From Dermabacteraceae bacterium TAE3-ERU27 (lineage in GTDB: Bacteria > Actinomycetota > Actinomycetes > Actinomycetales > Dermabacteraceae), in contig JAHUUL010000001.1 in NCBI GenBank assembly GCA_019218415.1, forward strand, positions 558,001 to 622,000: 64,000 nt of DNA, given 5' to 3'. The notes below the pieces were generated by a model. It did no database searches, was not told where the DNA came from, and saw only the letters and a list, made by a program, of their open reading frames with translations. Position 1 is the first letter of the stretch. Every line of letters starts with the position of its first letter. The position numbers and the translations under genes were made by a program. Shown here piece after piece: positions 46,829-56,815 of the stretch.

Positions 46829-47673
46829 TGAGTCCCCGCCTGCGCCGCGAACGCATCGAATACAAGAGCGGCGAACAGATCCTCGACATGCGCCGGGCCG
46901 GTCACCTGATCGCCCTGGTGCATGCCGAGGTGGCGAAGGCCATCAAGCCCGGTATCACCACGAAGGAACTGGACACGCTCGCGGAAACCATGATCCGCGA
47001 TAACGGCGCGATCCCGAACTTCAAGGGGTACCAGGGCTTTCCCGCCACCCTTTGCGTGAGCGTCAACGAAGAGATCGTGCACGGCATCCCCGGCTCGCGG
47101 GTCATCGAAGACGGCGACATCGTCTCGGTGGACGGCGGCTGTATCGTCAACGGTTGGCACTCCGATAGCGCCGTCACGACGATTGCCGGTAACCCGCGTA
47201 GCGAACGCGACGTGCTGCTTTCCGAGGTAACCAGGCGCTCCATGTGGGACGGCATCGCCGCCATGGCGAGCGCCACCTACGTGGGAGAGATCGGTGCCGC
47301 CGTAGAGGACAGCGTCTTCGCGGCGGTGGGGGAGGAGTTCCAGCACCTGGAAGACTTCGGCGGGCACGGCATCGGCAGCGCCATGCACCAGCCGCCCTCG
47401 GTGATGAACTTCCGTACCCACGATCGCGGCCCGAAGCTGAAGAACGGCATGTGCCTGGCTATCGAACCGATGCTGGTAGACGGCGATGCGGCCTGGGAGA
47501 TGCTGTCCGACGAATGGACCATCGTGGCGCGGAGCGGCAAGCGCGCCGCCCACTGGGAACATTCGGTGGCATACACCAAGGCCGGGCTGATCGTGCTCAC
47601 CGCCCTGGACGGTGGCCGCGAGGAGCTCGCGGCCAGGGGAGTGCAGGCGGCACCCGATCCGCTTGGCTCGTGA
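46828..47673 (+). CDS. map: Type I methionine aminopeptidase
   Basis: Removes the initiator Met from new proteins. The metal ligands are in DGGCIVNGWHSDSA, GGHGIG and the C-terminal IEP and EHSV segments; all are present. Length is 281 residues, slightly long at the C-terminus. GTG start overlaps the adk stop. Confidence 0.95.
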   Translation: MSPRLRRERIEYKSGEQILDMRRAGHLIALVHAEVAKAIKPGITTKELDTLAETMIRDNGAIPNFKGYQGFPATLCVSVNEEIVHGIPGSRVIEDGDIVSVDGGCIVNGWHSDSAVTTIAGNPRSERDVLLSEVTRRSMWDGIAAMASATYVGEIGAAVEDSVFAAVGEEFQHLEDFGGHGIGSAMHQPPSVMNFRTHDRGPKLKNGMCLAIEPMLVDGDAAWEMLSDEWTIVARSGKRAAHWEHSVAYTKAGLIVLTALDGGREELAARGVQAAPDPLGS

Positions 47674-47814
47674 CAGACCTCATTACCTGCTCGTCTGGCG
47701 TTAGCTCCCTATAGGCCGTAATATTATCGGTTGGGTGTATCCGTACTTTTTCACGGGTGCATCGGTACGACGACAAACGTCTATGCCGCGCAGGCGGCAG
47801 GAAAGACTGAGGCC

Positions 47815-48036
47815 ATGGCCAAAAAAGACGGTGTAATCGAGATCGAAGGCACGGTCACTGAAGCGCTGCCCAACGCGTTCTTCCGGGTCGAACTCGCGAA
47901 TGGGCACATGGTTCTCGCCCACATTTCGGGGAAGATGCGTCAGCACTACATCCGTATCCTTCCCGAGGACCGCGTCTTGGTGGAGCTTAGCCCCTACGAC
48001 CTGGATCGTGGACGAATCGTCTACCGCTACAAGTGA
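47815..48036 (+). CDS. infA: Translation initiation factor IF-1
   Basis: Single OB-fold factor of 73 residues ([20 protein letters not shown]). The ATG at 47815 is preferred; the upstream in-frame extension of 28 codons is not conserved. GAAAGACTGAGG lies upstream. rpmJ follows after 25 bases. Confidence 0.98.
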   Translation: MAKKDGVIEIEGTVTEALPNAFFRVELANGHMVLAHISGKMRQHYIRILPEDRVLVELSPYDLDRGRIVYRYK

Positions 48037-48061
48037 TCCGCAAACACACAAGAAGGACGTC

Positions 48062-48175
48062 ATGAAGGTTTTTCCTAGCGTCAAAAAGATCTGTGACAAG
48101 TGCAGGGTGATTCGTCGCCACAGCCGCGTCATGGTGATCTGCGAGAACCCGCGCCACAAGCAGCGCCAGGGCTGA
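48062..48175 (+). CDS. rpmJ: 50S ribosomal protein L36
   Basis: A 37-residue protein with the zinc ligands C11, C14, C27 and H32 ([25 protein letters not shown]). It is the zinc-binding form. AGAAGGACG precedes the ATG. Confidence 0.98.
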   Translation: MKVFPSVKKICDKCRVIRRHSRVMVICENPRHKQRQG

Positions 48176-48345
48176 TCGCCTCCGCGGGGATTCCCCGCCC
48201 CCGTCCCGCATAAGGGACAAACCACAACAGAAGAGACGACATCACCCGAAATGGTCGGGACACCCGCGGTACGGAGGCCGCGGCGCAGCACGTGCGGCTG
48301 CGAGATGTCGGATCAGGCCTCCGAAACAGTAGGAGTACTGCACAT

Positions 48346-48720
48346 ATGGCACGTCTGGCTGGCGTTGACCTCCCCCGCGAAAAGCGGCTCGAGGTTGCCC
48401 TGACCTACATCTACGGTGTGGGTCGTACCCGCGCCCTGGAGACCCTGGCTGCTACCGGCATTTCCGGTGACAAGCGCGTCCGCGATCTGGACGACACCGA
48501 GCTGGTGGCTCTGCGCGACCACATCGAAGGTAACTACAAGATCGAAGGTGATCTGCGCCGCGAGGTCGCCGCAGACATTCGACGCAAGGTGGAGATCGGC
48601 TGCTACGAAGGCCTGCGCCACCGCCGTGGCCTTCCCGTGCGCGGTCAGCGCACCAAGACCAACGCGCGTACCCGCAAGGGCCCGAAGCGCACCGTGGCTG
48701 GCAAGAAGAAGGCCCGCTGA
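48346..48720 (+). CDS. rpsM: 30S ribosomal protein S13
   Basis: Head protein bridging to L5. The ATG at 48346 ([14 protein letters not shown]) follows AGGAG; an earlier ATG-type extension is not conserved. [18 protein letters not shown] is typical. It has 124 residues. The 170-base gap before it holds two small hairpins (near 48184-48198 and 48202-48217). Confidence 0.98.
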   Translation: MARLAGVDLPREKRLEVALTYIYGVGRTRALETLAATGISGDKRVRDLDDTELVALRDHIEGNYKIEGDLRREVAADIRRKVEIGCYEGLRHRRGLPVRGQRTKTNARTRKGPKRTVAGKKKAR

Positions 48721-48799
48721 CCCTAGAGCAGTAGCTCCGCAGGGCGCTTAAAGGTTGCCCTGCACCGATCATCTATTCCTACATAAGGAGTTTTGGCAT

Positions 48800-49207
48800 A
48801 TGCCTCCCAAGAGCCGTCAGGCCGCAGCGGCCCGTAAGCCGCGTCGTAAAGACAAGAAGAACGTTGTTAACGGACAGGCCCACATCAAGAGCACGTTCAA
48901 CAACACCATCGTTTCCATCACCGACCCGACCGGTGCCGTAATCTCCTGGGCCTCCGCCGGCCAGGTTGGTTTCAAGGGCTCCCGTAAGTCGACCCCGTTC
49001 GCAGCGCAGATGGCCGCCGAGGCCGCTGCTCGCCGCGCGCAGGAGCACGGCATGAAGAAGGTCGACGTGTTCGTGAAGGGCCCGGGCTCCGGCCGCGAGA
49101 CCGCGATCCGTTCGCTCACCGCAGCCGGCCTCGAGGTCGGTTCGATCCAGGACGTTACCCCGCAGGCACACAACGGCTGCCGTCCGCCCAAGCGCCGCCG
49201 CGTCTGA
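48800..49207 (+). CDS. rpsK: 30S ribosomal protein S11
   Basis: Platform protein near the E site. The ATG at 48800 ([13 protein letters not shown]) follows [19 protein letters not shown] and the universal C-terminus [12 protein letters not shown] are present. It has 135 residues. Note that rpsD is not between rpsK and rpoA. Confidence 0.98.
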   Translation: MPPKSRQAAAARKPRRKDKKNVVNGQAHIKSTFNNTIVSITDPTGAVISWASAGQVGFKGSRKSTPFAAQMAAEAAARRAQEHGMKKVDVFVKGPGSGRETAIRSLTAAGLEVGSIQDVTPQAHNGCRPPKRRRV

Positions 49208-49276
49208 GCGTGTCCCGCTGATCCATTCATTCCCACCTGAGCGTCATATAGCGGACGTTCGCAGAAAGGACACATA

Positions 49277-50281
49277 GTGCTCATTGCACAGCGCCCCACG
49301 CTGACCGAGGAGTCCGTGTCGGAATGCCGTTCCCGGTTCGTCATTGAACCGCTGGAGCCCGGCTTCGGCTACACCCTCGGCAACTCCATGCGCCGGACCC
49401 TGCTGTCGTCGATCCCCGGCGCGGCAGTAACGTCCATCCGGATTGACGGTGTGCTCCACGAGTTCTCCACCGTCCCCGGTGTGAAAGAGGACGTCACCGA
49501 GCTGATCCTCAACATCAAGAACCTCGTGGTTTCGTCCGAAAACGACGAGCCCGTCGTCATGTACCTGCGCAAGCAGGGTGCGGGCGAGGTTACCGCGGCC
49601 GACATCACGCCCCCCGCTGGCGTGGAAATCCACAACCCCGAGCTCCACATTGCCTCGCTTAACAGCAAGGGCAAGCTGGAGATCGAGCTGATCGTGGAGC
49701 GTGGCCGTGGCTACGTTTCGGCCCAGCAGAACAAGTCGAGCGATGGCGAGATCGGCCGCATCCCGGTTGACTCGATCTACTCGCCGGTTCTGAAGGTCAC
49801 CTACAAGGTGGAAGCCACCCGCGTTGAGCAGCGCACCGACTTCGATCGCCTCATCATCGATGTGGAGACGAAGCCGGCCATCACCCCGCGTGATGCCGTT
49901 GCTTCGGCCGGTAAGACCCTGGTCGAGCTGTTCGGTCTGGCCCACGAGCTGAACGTCGAAGCCGAAGGCATCGACATCGGCCCGTCCCCGACCGATCAGG
50001 CCATGGCGCAGGATCTGGCTCTGCCGATTAACGACCTGAACCTGACCGTCCGTTCCTACAACTGCCTCATGCGCGAAGGCGTGCACACCGTCGGTGAGCT
50101 CGTTGCCCGCAGCGAAGCAGACCTGCTGGACATCCGTAACTTTGGCCAGAAGTCCATCGACGAGGTCAAGGCAAAGCTCGCTGAGCTGGGACTCGCCCTG
50201 AAGGATTCCCCGCCCGGATTCGACGCGTCGGCCGTGCTTGAAGCGTATGCCGACGACGACTTCAGCGACGACCAGTACTGA
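49277..50281 (+). CDS. rpoA: RNA polymerase alpha subunit
   Basis: Assembles the core polymerase and contacts activators. The N-terminal domain ([23 protein letters not shown]-like, seen as [20 protein letters not shown]) and the C-terminal domain ([15 protein letters not shown]) are intact. Length is 334 residues; start is GTG after GAAAGGA. Confidence 0.98.
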   Translation: MLIAQRPTLTEESVSECRSRFVIEPLEPGFGYTLGNSMRRTLLSSIPGAAVTSIRIDGVLHEFSTVPGVKEDVTELILNIKNLVVSSENDEPVVMYLRKQGAGEVTAADITPPAGVEIHNPELHIASLNSKGKLEIELIVERGRGYVSAQQNKSSDGEIGRIPVDSIYSPVLKVTYKVEATRVEQRTDFDRLIIDVETKPAITPRDAVASAGKTLVELFGLAHELNVEAEGIDIGPSPTDQAMAQDLALPINDLNLTVRSYNCLMREGVHTVGELVARSEADLLDIRNFGQKSIDEVKAKLAELGLALKDSPPGFDASAVLEAYADDDFSDDQY

Positions 50282-50309
50282 GACATTTTTTCTTTCAAGG
50301 AGTTAGACA

Positions 50310-51023
50310 ATGCCTGCACCCACCAAGGGCGCTCGCCTGGGCGGTTCCCCCGCTCACCAGAAGGCGATCCTGGCGAACCTCGCCACCGAGCTGTTCCGCC
50401 ACAAGGCCATCACCACCACCGAGACCCGCGCCAAGCGTCTGCGTCCCCTTGCAGAGCACCTGGTGACCTTCGCTAAGAAGGGCGACCTCGCGTCCCGCCG
50501 TCGCGTCATGCGCACCGTCAAGGACAAGGGCGTCGTACACGAGCTGTTCACCGAGATCGCCCCGCAGTTCGCGGAGCGTCCGGGCGGCTACACCCGCATC
50601 ATCAAGATCGGCCCCCGCAAGGGTGACAACGCCCCCATGGCCGTCATCGAGCTGGTGCAGGAGGCTTACAGCCCCAAGCAGGCCGTGGTGAAGGAAGCCG
50701 AAGGCGCCGCTAAGAACGCCGCCAAGAAGGACGAGGCCGCCGAGGCTCCGGTCGAAGAGACCGCCGCTGAGGAAACCGTTGCCGAAGAGACCACCGAGGC
50801 TGCCGCCGAGGTCGCCGAGGGCCCCTACGGCAAGGGCTCCGCTGCCGCTCTCGAAGACGGCTCCGCTCCCGCGGGCTTCGAGATCAAGGGCAACGAGAAC
50901 TCGATGAAGTACCACGTGCCCGGCTCGCGTTACTACGACGCGACCGTCGCCGAGGTCTGGTTCGACACCGCCGAGTCCGCTGAGGCCGCTGGCTTCACCG
51001 CTCCCGGTAAGGCTGCCTCCTGA
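50310..51023 (+). CDS. rplQ: 50S ribosomal protein L17 with a C-terminal extra domain
   Basis: Residues 1-118 are a normal L17 ([15 protein letters not shown] and [20 protein letters not shown]). They are followed by an Ala/Glu-rich linker (about 119-180) and a small motif at 190-232: [21 protein letters not shown] and [16 protein letters not shown], in pieces [21 protein letters not shown] and AAGF. The same pattern is familiar from the ends of some secreted Gram-positive proteins and nucleases. Total length is 237 residues against about 120-170 for most L17. AAGGAG precedes the ATG. It ends the alpha operon. Confidence 0.95.
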   Translation: MPAPTKGARLGGSPAHQKAILANLATELFRHKAITTTETRAKRLRPLAEHLVTFAKKGDLASRRRVMRTVKDKGVVHELFTEIAPQFAERPGGYTRIIKIGPRKGDNAPMAVIELVQEAYSPKQAVVKEAEGAAKNAAKKDEAAEAPVEETAAEETVAEETTEAAAEVAEGPYGKGSAAALEDGSAPAGFEIKGNENSMKYHVPGSRYYDATVAEVWFDTAESAEAAGFTAPGKAAS

Positions 51024-51046
51024 TCTAGGTTGCTTTAGTTAGCGTT

Positions 51047-51076
51047 AAGGCCCCGCAGGTTTTCCTGCGGGGCCTT
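51047..51076 (+). terminator. Terminator after rplQ
   Basis: AAGGCCCCGCAGG (51047-51059) and its perfect 13-base complement (51064-51076) with a TTTT loop. Confidence 0.88.
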
Positions 51077-51082
51077 CGCTTT

Positions 51083-51114
51083 GCCCGCATCGCGCGCATA
51101 CGATGCGGGCCTTT
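51083..51114. terminator. Second terminator between rplQ and purL
   Basis: GCCCGCATCG (51083-51092) pairs perfectly with 51101-51110 and is followed by CTTTT on the plus strand. It lies just past the purL stop, so it may serve purL from the other side as well. Confidence 0.75.
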
Positions 51115-51122
51115 TACGTTAG

Positions 51123-53405
51123 CTAACCGAAGTAGCGGGGCAGGGTGGCCTCGCGGGTTTCGCTCAGGAACGTGAGCGGGTAGCTGTAGGCGCCGCCGAC
51201 GTTTAGGCTTTCGCCGCCCGTCACGCCCAGGTGCGCCACCGGGTAGTCGTGCCGCTTCGCCAGTTCACGCAGTCCCTGATCGCGTTCGCTGCTGACGGCT
51301 ACCAGGACCCGCCCGTGGCTTTCGCTAAACAGCGCCAGGAACGGATCTTCGTGCACGGGCTCGGTCTGCACGGCAGCGCCCACACCGAAGCGCAGGCAGG
51401 ACTCCGCCAGCGCCACGGCAAGACCACCCTCGGAGAGATCGTGCGCGGCCGCAAACAGACCCGCCTGCGCGCCCTCGTGCAGCAACTGCGCGAGCCGCTT
51501 TTCTCCCGCCAAGTCCACCCGCGGTGGGATACCGCCCAGGTGGTTGTGGGTAACGTCGGCCCAGGCGCTGCCCGACAGCTCCTCGCGGGTTTCTCCCAAC
51601 AGGTAGAGCGCCAGGCCCTGCTCCTGCCAGCCGGAAGGGACGCGCGTGGAAACATCATCGAACACGCCCAGCACGCCCACCACCGGGGTCGGATGGATCG
51701 CGGAATCGATGCGTCCGGGTTCGCCGGTAGAGTTGTAGAGCGAAACGTTGCCGCCCGTGACGGGCACGCCCAGCTCGCGGCAGGCGTCTGCCAGGCCGGT
51801 GATCGCCTGCACGAGCTGCCACATCGGCCCTTCGTCTTCCGGCGAACCGAAATTCAGGCAGTCTGTGACTGCCAGGGGCTGAGCGCCGCTCGTGGCTACG
51901 TTCCGGTACGCCTCCGCGAGCGCGGCCTGCGCCCCCGCGTAAGGATCCAGCTTTGCGTAGCGTCCGTTCGCGTCGGTAGCCAGGGCGATACCGCGCCCGG
52001 TTTCTTCGTCCACCCGCAGCACACCCGCATCGTCGGGCATCGCCAACGCGGTGTTGCCGCCGACGTAACGGTCGTACTGATCGCACACCCAGGCTGCCGA
52101 TGCCAGGTTCGGGGACGCCAGCAGGGAAAGCAGGGTCTCTCCGAGCTGTTCCCGGTTCGGGCGGGGGAGCACCTCGGCGCGGTCGGCCTGGAGTTCGTCC
52201 TGCCAGTCGGGGCGGGAATAGGGCCGATGGTAGGTCGGGCCGTCGTGGGCCACGCTGCGCGGATCTACGTCCACGATCCGCTTACCGTAATGATCGATGG
52301 TGAGCCTGCCGGTGCCGGTAACTTCACCGATGATGGCGCTTTCAATGCCCCACTTTTCGGTGATTTCTAGGAAGCGTGCCAGCTTGTCGGGGCTGACCAC
52401 GGCCATCATGCTTTCCTGCGATTCGCTCATCAGGATTTCGCCCGCGGTCAGGGTCGGATCGTGCAGCAGCACGTTTTCCAGGTCCACGTGCATGCCGCCG
52501 TCACCGTTCGAGGCGAGTTCGGCGGTGGCGCAGGAAATGCCCGCTGCGCCGAGGTCCTGGATGCCCTCCACGAGGCCGCCCGCGTACAGCTCCAGGCAGC
52601 ATTCGATAAGCAGTTTCTCCATGAACGGATCGCCAACCTGCACGCTCGGGCGTTTGGTCGGTCCGCCGTCGGCAAAGGTTTCGGAGGCCAGGATAGACGC
52701 GCCGCCGATGCCGTCCCCGCCCGTGCGGGCACCGAACAAAACCACCTTGTTGCCTGCTCCGGAGGCGCTGGCCAGGTGGATGTCCTCGCGGCGCAGCACG
52801 CCGATGCAAAGGGCGTTGACGAGCGGATTGCCCTGGTAGCAGGGATCGAATACCGTTTCGCCGCCGATGTTTGGCAGGCCCAGGCTGTTGCCGTAGCTGC
52901 CCACCCCGGAGACGACGCCGTGCACTACGCGCGCGGTATCGGGGTGGTCGACTGCGCCGAAGCGCAGCTGATCCATCACGGCGACCGGACGTGCACCCAT
53001 CGCGATGATGTCGCGGACAATTCCGCCCACGCCGGTGGCGGCGCCCTGGAAAGGCTCCACGAAGCTCGGGTGGTTGTGCGATTCGACCTTGAAGGTGACG
53101 GCCCAGCCGTCGCCGATATCGACGACGCCCGCATTTTCGCCGATCCCCACCAACAGGTGCTCTCGCATCTCGGGGGTGGTTTTTTCGCTGAACTGTTTGA
53201 GGTGAACCTTGGAGGACTTATAGGAGCAGTGCTCAGACCACATCACCGAATACATGGCGAGTTCGGCGGCCGTGGGGCGGCGGCCGAGCAGTTCCACGAT
53301 ACGGGCGTACTCGTCGTCCTTTAGGCCGAGTTCGCGGTGGGGTAGTTCCTGGTTGGGGGTGGACTTAGCGTTGTCGACGGTATCTGGCTCGTGCTGGGTG
53401 CTCAT
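51123..53405 (-). CDS. purL: Phosphoribosylformylglycinamidine synthase subunit PurL
   Basis: ATP-dependent synthetase of the fourth purine step. It is the small form (760 residues), which needs PurS and PurQ; both are encoded 2.3-3.3 kb away. Motifs include [37 protein letters not shown], and [12 protein letters not shown]. The gene is alone on its strand, separated from purQ-purS by two opposite genes. No ribosome site is clear at the ATG; TAAACC lies close before it, so a leaderless start is possible. Confidence 0.97.
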   Translation of the reverse strand: MSTQHEPDTVDNAKSTPNQELPHRELGLKDDEYARIVELLGRRPTAAELAMYSVMWSEHCSYKSSKVHLKQFSEKTTPEMREHLLVGIGENAGVVDIGDGWAVTFKVESHNHPSFVEPFQGAATGVGGIVRDIIAMGARPVAVMDQLRFGAVDHPDTARVVHGVVSGVGSYGNSLGLPNIGGETVFDPCYQGNPLVNALCIGVLRREDIHLASASGAGNKVVLFGARTGGDGIGGASILASETFADGGPTKRPSVQVGDPFMEKLLIECCLELYAGGLVEGIQDLGAAGISCATAELASNGDGGMHVDLENVLLHDPTLTAGEILMSESQESMMAVVSPDKLARFLEITEKWGIESAIIGEVTGTGRLTIDHYGKRIVDVDPRSVAHDGPTYHRPYSRPDWQDELQADRAEVLPRPNREQLGETLLSLLASPNLASAAWVCDQYDRYVGGNTALAMPDDAGVLRVDEETGRGIALATDANGRYAKLDPYAGAQAALAEAYRNVATSGAQPLAVTDCLNFGSPEDEGPMWQLVQAITGLADACRELGVPVTGGNVSLYNSTGEPGRIDSAIHPTPVVGVLGVFDDVSTRVPSGWQEQGLALYLLGETREELSGSAWADVTHNHLGGIPPRVDLAGEKRLAQLLHEGAQAGLFAAAHDLSEGGLAVALAESCLRFGVGAAVQTEPVHEDPFLALFSESHGRVLVAVSSERDQGLRELAKRHDYPVAHLGVTGGESLNVGGAYSYPLTFLSETREATLPRYFG

Positions 53406-53488
53406 ACGAGGGTTTAGTTCCTGTCCGTTTCAGGAGCCTGCAGGGAACACGGCCAGTCTACGGTGGTTTACGTTACATTTAACCCTGT

Positions 53489-54382
53489 ATGAATAAAGTT
53501 TTTTCCTCGCCTCCCTCACGCCGCGCGCTTTTGGCTGCCGCGCTGCTTCCCTCCCGCCCCGCGCTGCGCGGTAAGGGGGCCGACGCGGTGGCTGATGCGT
53601 TCCTAGCACCCGTTTACCGCATCCCCAGCCTGCGCCTGTCGGCGCACGCCCAGGCAGAGTTTTCCCGGCTGGTACGGGGCATGCCGTGGCGCGGCTATGC
53701 GCATCCCGGCTACCTGTTCAGCCTGGCGCTGCCGTTGATGCAGGCGCTGCTGGTGCGCGAGGGCAGCCCGCTGAACATCCTCGCCATGCGGCTGGCCGCC
53801 GTGCGGGTTTTGCACGATAGGCCGATCCCGCTGCGGGAGGCGGCGCCGGCGGGCAAACGCGCGCGCGGCACAGAGATCGGGATTGAGGCGAGGCTGCGCG
53901 AGGCCGCGCCGGGGCGCGCCCGCGCCGTGGCGACGATCCTGTACGGCGGGGGCGTCGCTGCCACACTGGTCTGCGATTTCGTGGCGGTGGACGGCCACGG
54001 AGAAGACGCGCGCACCGCCACCGCCGCCGCGCTGCGCCCCGCAGGGGACGCCGTCTCTCGCTGGCGTATCCCCGCCGGGGCGGGTCGCACCTGGTCGCGA
54101 CTCTCCGGCGACGTCGCCGCCGGGCAGTTTGCCGCCGTCGGCGCACAGCTGGCCGGTTTCGATAGGGCCTACGCCCCCGGCATGCTGCTGGCCTCCCGCG
54201 CGCTCTCCGAGCTGGCCACGGATGTCAGCGTGCCCTACCTGTGGTCCGCCGATTTCTCCGGCATCCTTGCCCTGCCCGGAAACCTGCGCGTCGCCTACAC
54301 GCGCGAAAGCGATCACGCCACGGCATTCGCCTCCCGTGTCATGAGCGGCAGGCTGGAATTCATCCGCGCCGGAAGGAACTGA
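53489..54382 (+). CDS. MaoC-like double hot-dog protein, probably without dehydratase activity
   Basis: A 297-residue protein. Residues 74-115 (GYLFSLALPLMQALL, then LAAVRVLHDRPIPL) match the first hot-dog of the HtdX/MaoC-type hydratases, and 200-240 (TWSRLSGDVAAGQFAAVGAQLAGF, partly SGDVAAGQF, then APGMLLASRAL) match the second. The catalytic Asp is kept (D208) but the catalytic His is replaced by Gln (Q213) and the usual HG motif reads PG, so it is probably not an active dehydratase. TACATT at 53474-53479 may be its -10 box, with at most a few untranslated bases. The family call is from pattern only. Confidence 0.6.
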   Translation: MNKVFSSPPSRRALLAAALLPSRPALRGKGADAVADAFLAPVYRIPSLRLSAHAQAEFSRLVRGMPWRGYAHPGYLFSLALPLMQALLVREGSPLNILAMRLAAVRVLHDRPIPLREAAPAGKRARGTEIGIEARLREAAPGRARAVATILYGGGVAATLVCDFVAVDGHGEDARTATAAALRPAGDAVSRWRIPAGAGRTWSRLSGDVAAGQFAAVGAQLAGFDRAYAPGMLLASRALSELATDVSVPYLWSADFSGILALPGNLRVAYTRESDHATAFASRVMSGRLEFIRAGRN

Positions 54383-54440
54383 GAGCCTTCCCTCGCCCGG
54401 CCGTCGCCGCGCTTCATGCCGCGCGCCACCGCCCGGCGGC

Positions 54441-54446
54441 TAGGCT
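54441..54446 (+). promoter_or_regulatory. Putative -10 box, leaderless start
   Basis: TAGGCT, then exactly six bases (GGGAAC) to the ATG at 54453. The gene should therefore have its own leaderless transcript even though it lies 70 bases after the MaoC-like gene. Confidence 0.5.
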
Positions 54447-54452
54447 GGGAAC

Positions 54453-55664
54453 ATGACTGCCACCGCGCCCTCCCCGCTGCCCAGCCCCGAAACCCTGCAG
54501 GCCATCGGCACCGACGCCCTGGACCGCCTGATTCTGGAGGTGGCTGACGCGGAAGGGCTGCTGGCCGGGCAATCGCCAATCGTGGTGGTGGACGACGCGA
54601 GCGGCGCCCTCAGCGCCGCCGCCTCCCTGCTCGGAAAAAGCCCCGTCACCCTCTGGTGTTCCTCCCGCCTAGCGCTCAGCGCCGCCGCTGCGCACCTGGA
54701 ATGGCTGGTTGCAAACGATCTTCTGCCCGCAGACGCGGCGCGGCGCATAACCCTGCTCGACGCTGCGCCGGGGGAGGACGACGGGAAGCTCGCTACCGGC
54801 CCCGCTCTACCGGCGGGGGCAGTGGTGCTCGCGCGCCTGCCCAAGGCGGTGGCGGAACTACGCAAACAGTCGGCGGTGCTGGCGCTCGCCGGATGCGTCG
54901 CAATGGTGGCGGGCGGCCGCGTAAAGCACATGAGCCGTTCCATGAACGACGCCCTCGCGCTGTCCTTCAGCGAGGTGCACGCGAGCCGAGGCCGCGGCAG
55001 CTCCCGCTGCCTCGTAGCGCGTAGCGCCCGGCCCGACGCGGCGCTGCCCGCCCCCGCCGAGGGGAAGGCCGCGCCCGGGCTCTGGCACGGCGGCGCGCTG
55101 CCGGAAGCGGGGGCACTGCCCCTGCGCGGCGTGGGCGGCGTGTTCGGCGGGGCCAGCCCCGACTACGGTTCGGCGCTGCTGCTGCGTTCGCTGCTGGCAG
55201 CCAGAGCGGAAACCGCCCCCGATCTGATGATCGACCTCGGCTGCGGCAACGGCCTGCTCTCCAGCGCCCTCCGCGCGGCCTACCCGGACGCGGTGCTGCG
55301 CGCCAGCGACGATGCGCTGGACGCCATCGCCTCCACCCGCCTCACCCTAGCCGCAAACGGCCAGCCGGTAGACGGCGAAAAAACCTCCCTCACCTGGGAG
55401 GCTTCGCTGTCGGAAACCCCGGACGCCTGCGCCGACCTAGTGGTGTTGAACCCGCCCTTCCATCGCGGTGCGGCGGTAGACGCGGGGCAGATCAAAACGC
55501 TGCTGTCGGCCTGCGCGCGGGTGCTCGCCCCCGGCGGGCAGCTTTGGCTGGTGCACAACTCGCACCTGCGCTACCGGGCGCAGGTAGAGGAATACGTCGG
55601 CCCCTGCCGCGAACGGGCCAGGGACCGACGCTTCACCGTGCTATCGGCGACCCTGCGGGATTAA
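54453..55664 (+). CDS. Class I SAM methyltransferase, RsmC/RlmG-like
   Basis: A 403-residue protein. The C-terminal half is a methyltransferase small domain with the SAM motif DLGCGNG (261-267) and the catalytic NPPF (333-336), which marks N-methylation of guanine or other bases. The N-terminal half (up to about 190) has the degenerate domain of the RsmC/RlmG type, ending with GGRVKHMSRSMNDAL and SEVHASRGRG. The likely substrate is a guanine in rRNA, but which one cannot be told. Predicted leaderless. Confidence 0.8.
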   Translation: MTATAPSPLPSPETLQAIGTDALDRLILEVADAEGLLAGQSPIVVVDDASGALSAAASLLGKSPVTLWCSSRLALSAAAAHLEWLVANDLLPADAARRITLLDAAPGEDDGKLATGPALPAGAVVLARLPKAVAELRKQSAVLALAGCVAMVAGGRVKHMSRSMNDALALSFSEVHASRGRGSSRCLVARSARPDAALPAPAEGKAAPGLWHGGALPEAGALPLRGVGGVFGGASPDYGSALLLRSLLAARAETAPDLMIDLGCGNGLLSSALRAAYPDAVLRASDDALDAIASTRLTLAANGQPVDGEKTSLTWEASLSETPDACADLVVLNPPFHRGAAVDAGQIKTLLSACARVLAPGGQLWLVHNSHLRYRAQVEEYVGPCRERARDRRFTVLSATLRD

Positions 55665-55679
55665 CTCCCGCGCTATCTG

Positions 55680-56414
55680 CTAGCCCTGGGCGCTAAGCGC
55701 TCCGAGCAGCCCCGCGAACATGCCCAGGCCGTCCAACCCCGTGCGCGTGCCCTCGCCGGGCATGTCGGGCCCGAAACCGGCCTCCACCGCGTGCTCCGGG
55801 TGCGGCATCAGCCCAACCACGTTCCCGGCGGCGTTGCAGATGCCGGCGATCGCGTTGAGGGAGCCGTTCGGGTTCACCGCGAAACCGTCGGGCCCGCCGC
55901 TCGCGCCCTCCACGTAACGAAACACCACGCGGCCCTCGGCCTCAAGCTCGTCCAGGACCCGCTGTTCGGCTACGAACTGGCCGTCCTGGTTCTTGAGCGG
56001 GATACGGATGACCTGCCCCGCCGTGTACGCGCGAGTCCAGGCGGTGGCGTTGTTCTCGACCCGCAGCGGCTGATCGCGGCAGATGAAGCGACGGTGCGCG
56101 TTCTTAATCATCGCGCCCGGCAACAGGTGGCTTTCGCACAGAATCTGGAAACCGTTGCAGATGCCCAGTACTGGCATGCCGCCCTTCGCGGCGTCCACCA
56201 CCTTTTCCATCACCGGCGCAAAACGCGAGATAGCGCCGGCGCGCAGGTAATCGCCGTAGCTGAAACCGCCGGGCAACACCACGGCGTCTACCCCGTGCAG
56301 GTCGGCATCTGCGTGCCAGAGCGGCACGCCCTCGCCGCCCGCCAGACGAATGGCGCGCAGCGCGTCCCGATCGTCGAGGGTGCCGGGGAAGGTGACTACG
56401 CCAACCCGCATCAC
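55680..56414 (-). CDS. purQ: Phosphoribosylformylglycinamidine synthase subunit PurQ
   Basis: Glutaminase that feeds ammonia to PurL. The class I amidotransferase nucleophile is the Cys in GICNGFQIL and the catalytic His in MPHPEHAVE. Length is 244 residues. Its ATG overlaps the purS stop; a second ATG follows at 56411. Confidence 0.97.
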   Translation of the reverse strand: MMRVGVVTFPGTLDDRDALRAIRLAGGEGVPLWHADADLHGVDAVVLPGGFSYGDYLRAGAISRFAPVMEKVVDAAKGGMPVLGICNGFQILCESHLLPGAMIKNAHRRFICRDQPLRVENNATAWTRAYTAGQVIRIPLKNQDGQFVAEQRVLDELEAEGRVVFRYVEGASGGPDGFAVNPNGSLNAIAGICNAAGNVVGLMPHPEHAVEAGFGPDMPGEGTRTGLDGLGMFAGLLGALSAQG

Positions 56415-56686
56415 TTACCGCCCTCGCCCTGCTCGTTAGCGTCATCGGCATAGACCGACACGACGTCCTCGATCACCGGGTTGGAGAGCAGCGTAACGGC
56501 TGCCTCGCGGGCGGCGGTAAGCACCTCGTCGGTAACCTCCCCGGTCACCTCCAGTTCGAAACGCTTACCCTGTCGGACACCGCCGAACTGCTCGAAGCCG
56601 AGCCGGGGCAGGGCGGTGGCGACCGCCTTCCCCTGCGGGTCCAAAATCTCCGGTTTCGGCATTACTTCAACGATTACACGGGCCAT
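56411..56686 (-). CDS. purS: Phosphoribosylformylglycinamidine synthase subunit PurS
   Basis: Small dimeric subunit that joins PurQ and PurL. The 91-residue product ([22 protein letters not shown], partly [13 protein letters not shown]) is typical, with a slightly longer polar tail. AGGAG precedes the ATG. It is translationally coupled to purQ. Confidence 0.95.
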   Translation of the reverse strand: MARVIVEVMPKPEILDPQGKAVATALPRLGFEQFGGVRQGKRFELEVTGEVTDEVLTAAREAAVTLLSNPVIEDVVSVYADDANEQGEGGK

Positions 56687-56752
56687 GCTGTGCTCCTATC
56701 GGAAAGGGATAACGAAGGGTGAAAAACTTGGTGTAAACGGGAAAGAGACAGG

Positions 56753-56758
56753 TAAAAT
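56753..56758 (+). promoter_or_regulatory. Putative -10 box of the MBL-fold gene
   Basis: TAAAAT fits the -10 consensus; the start would be near 56765, about 50 bases before the GTG, which has its own GGAGG site. A TTGGTG 19 bases upstream is a poor -35 candidate. Confidence 0.35.
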
Positions 56759-56815
56759 TGGGGGTGAGACACCGTCGTCCGGCGGGGTCGCACACCTCAA
56801 TCACGGAGGCACACA

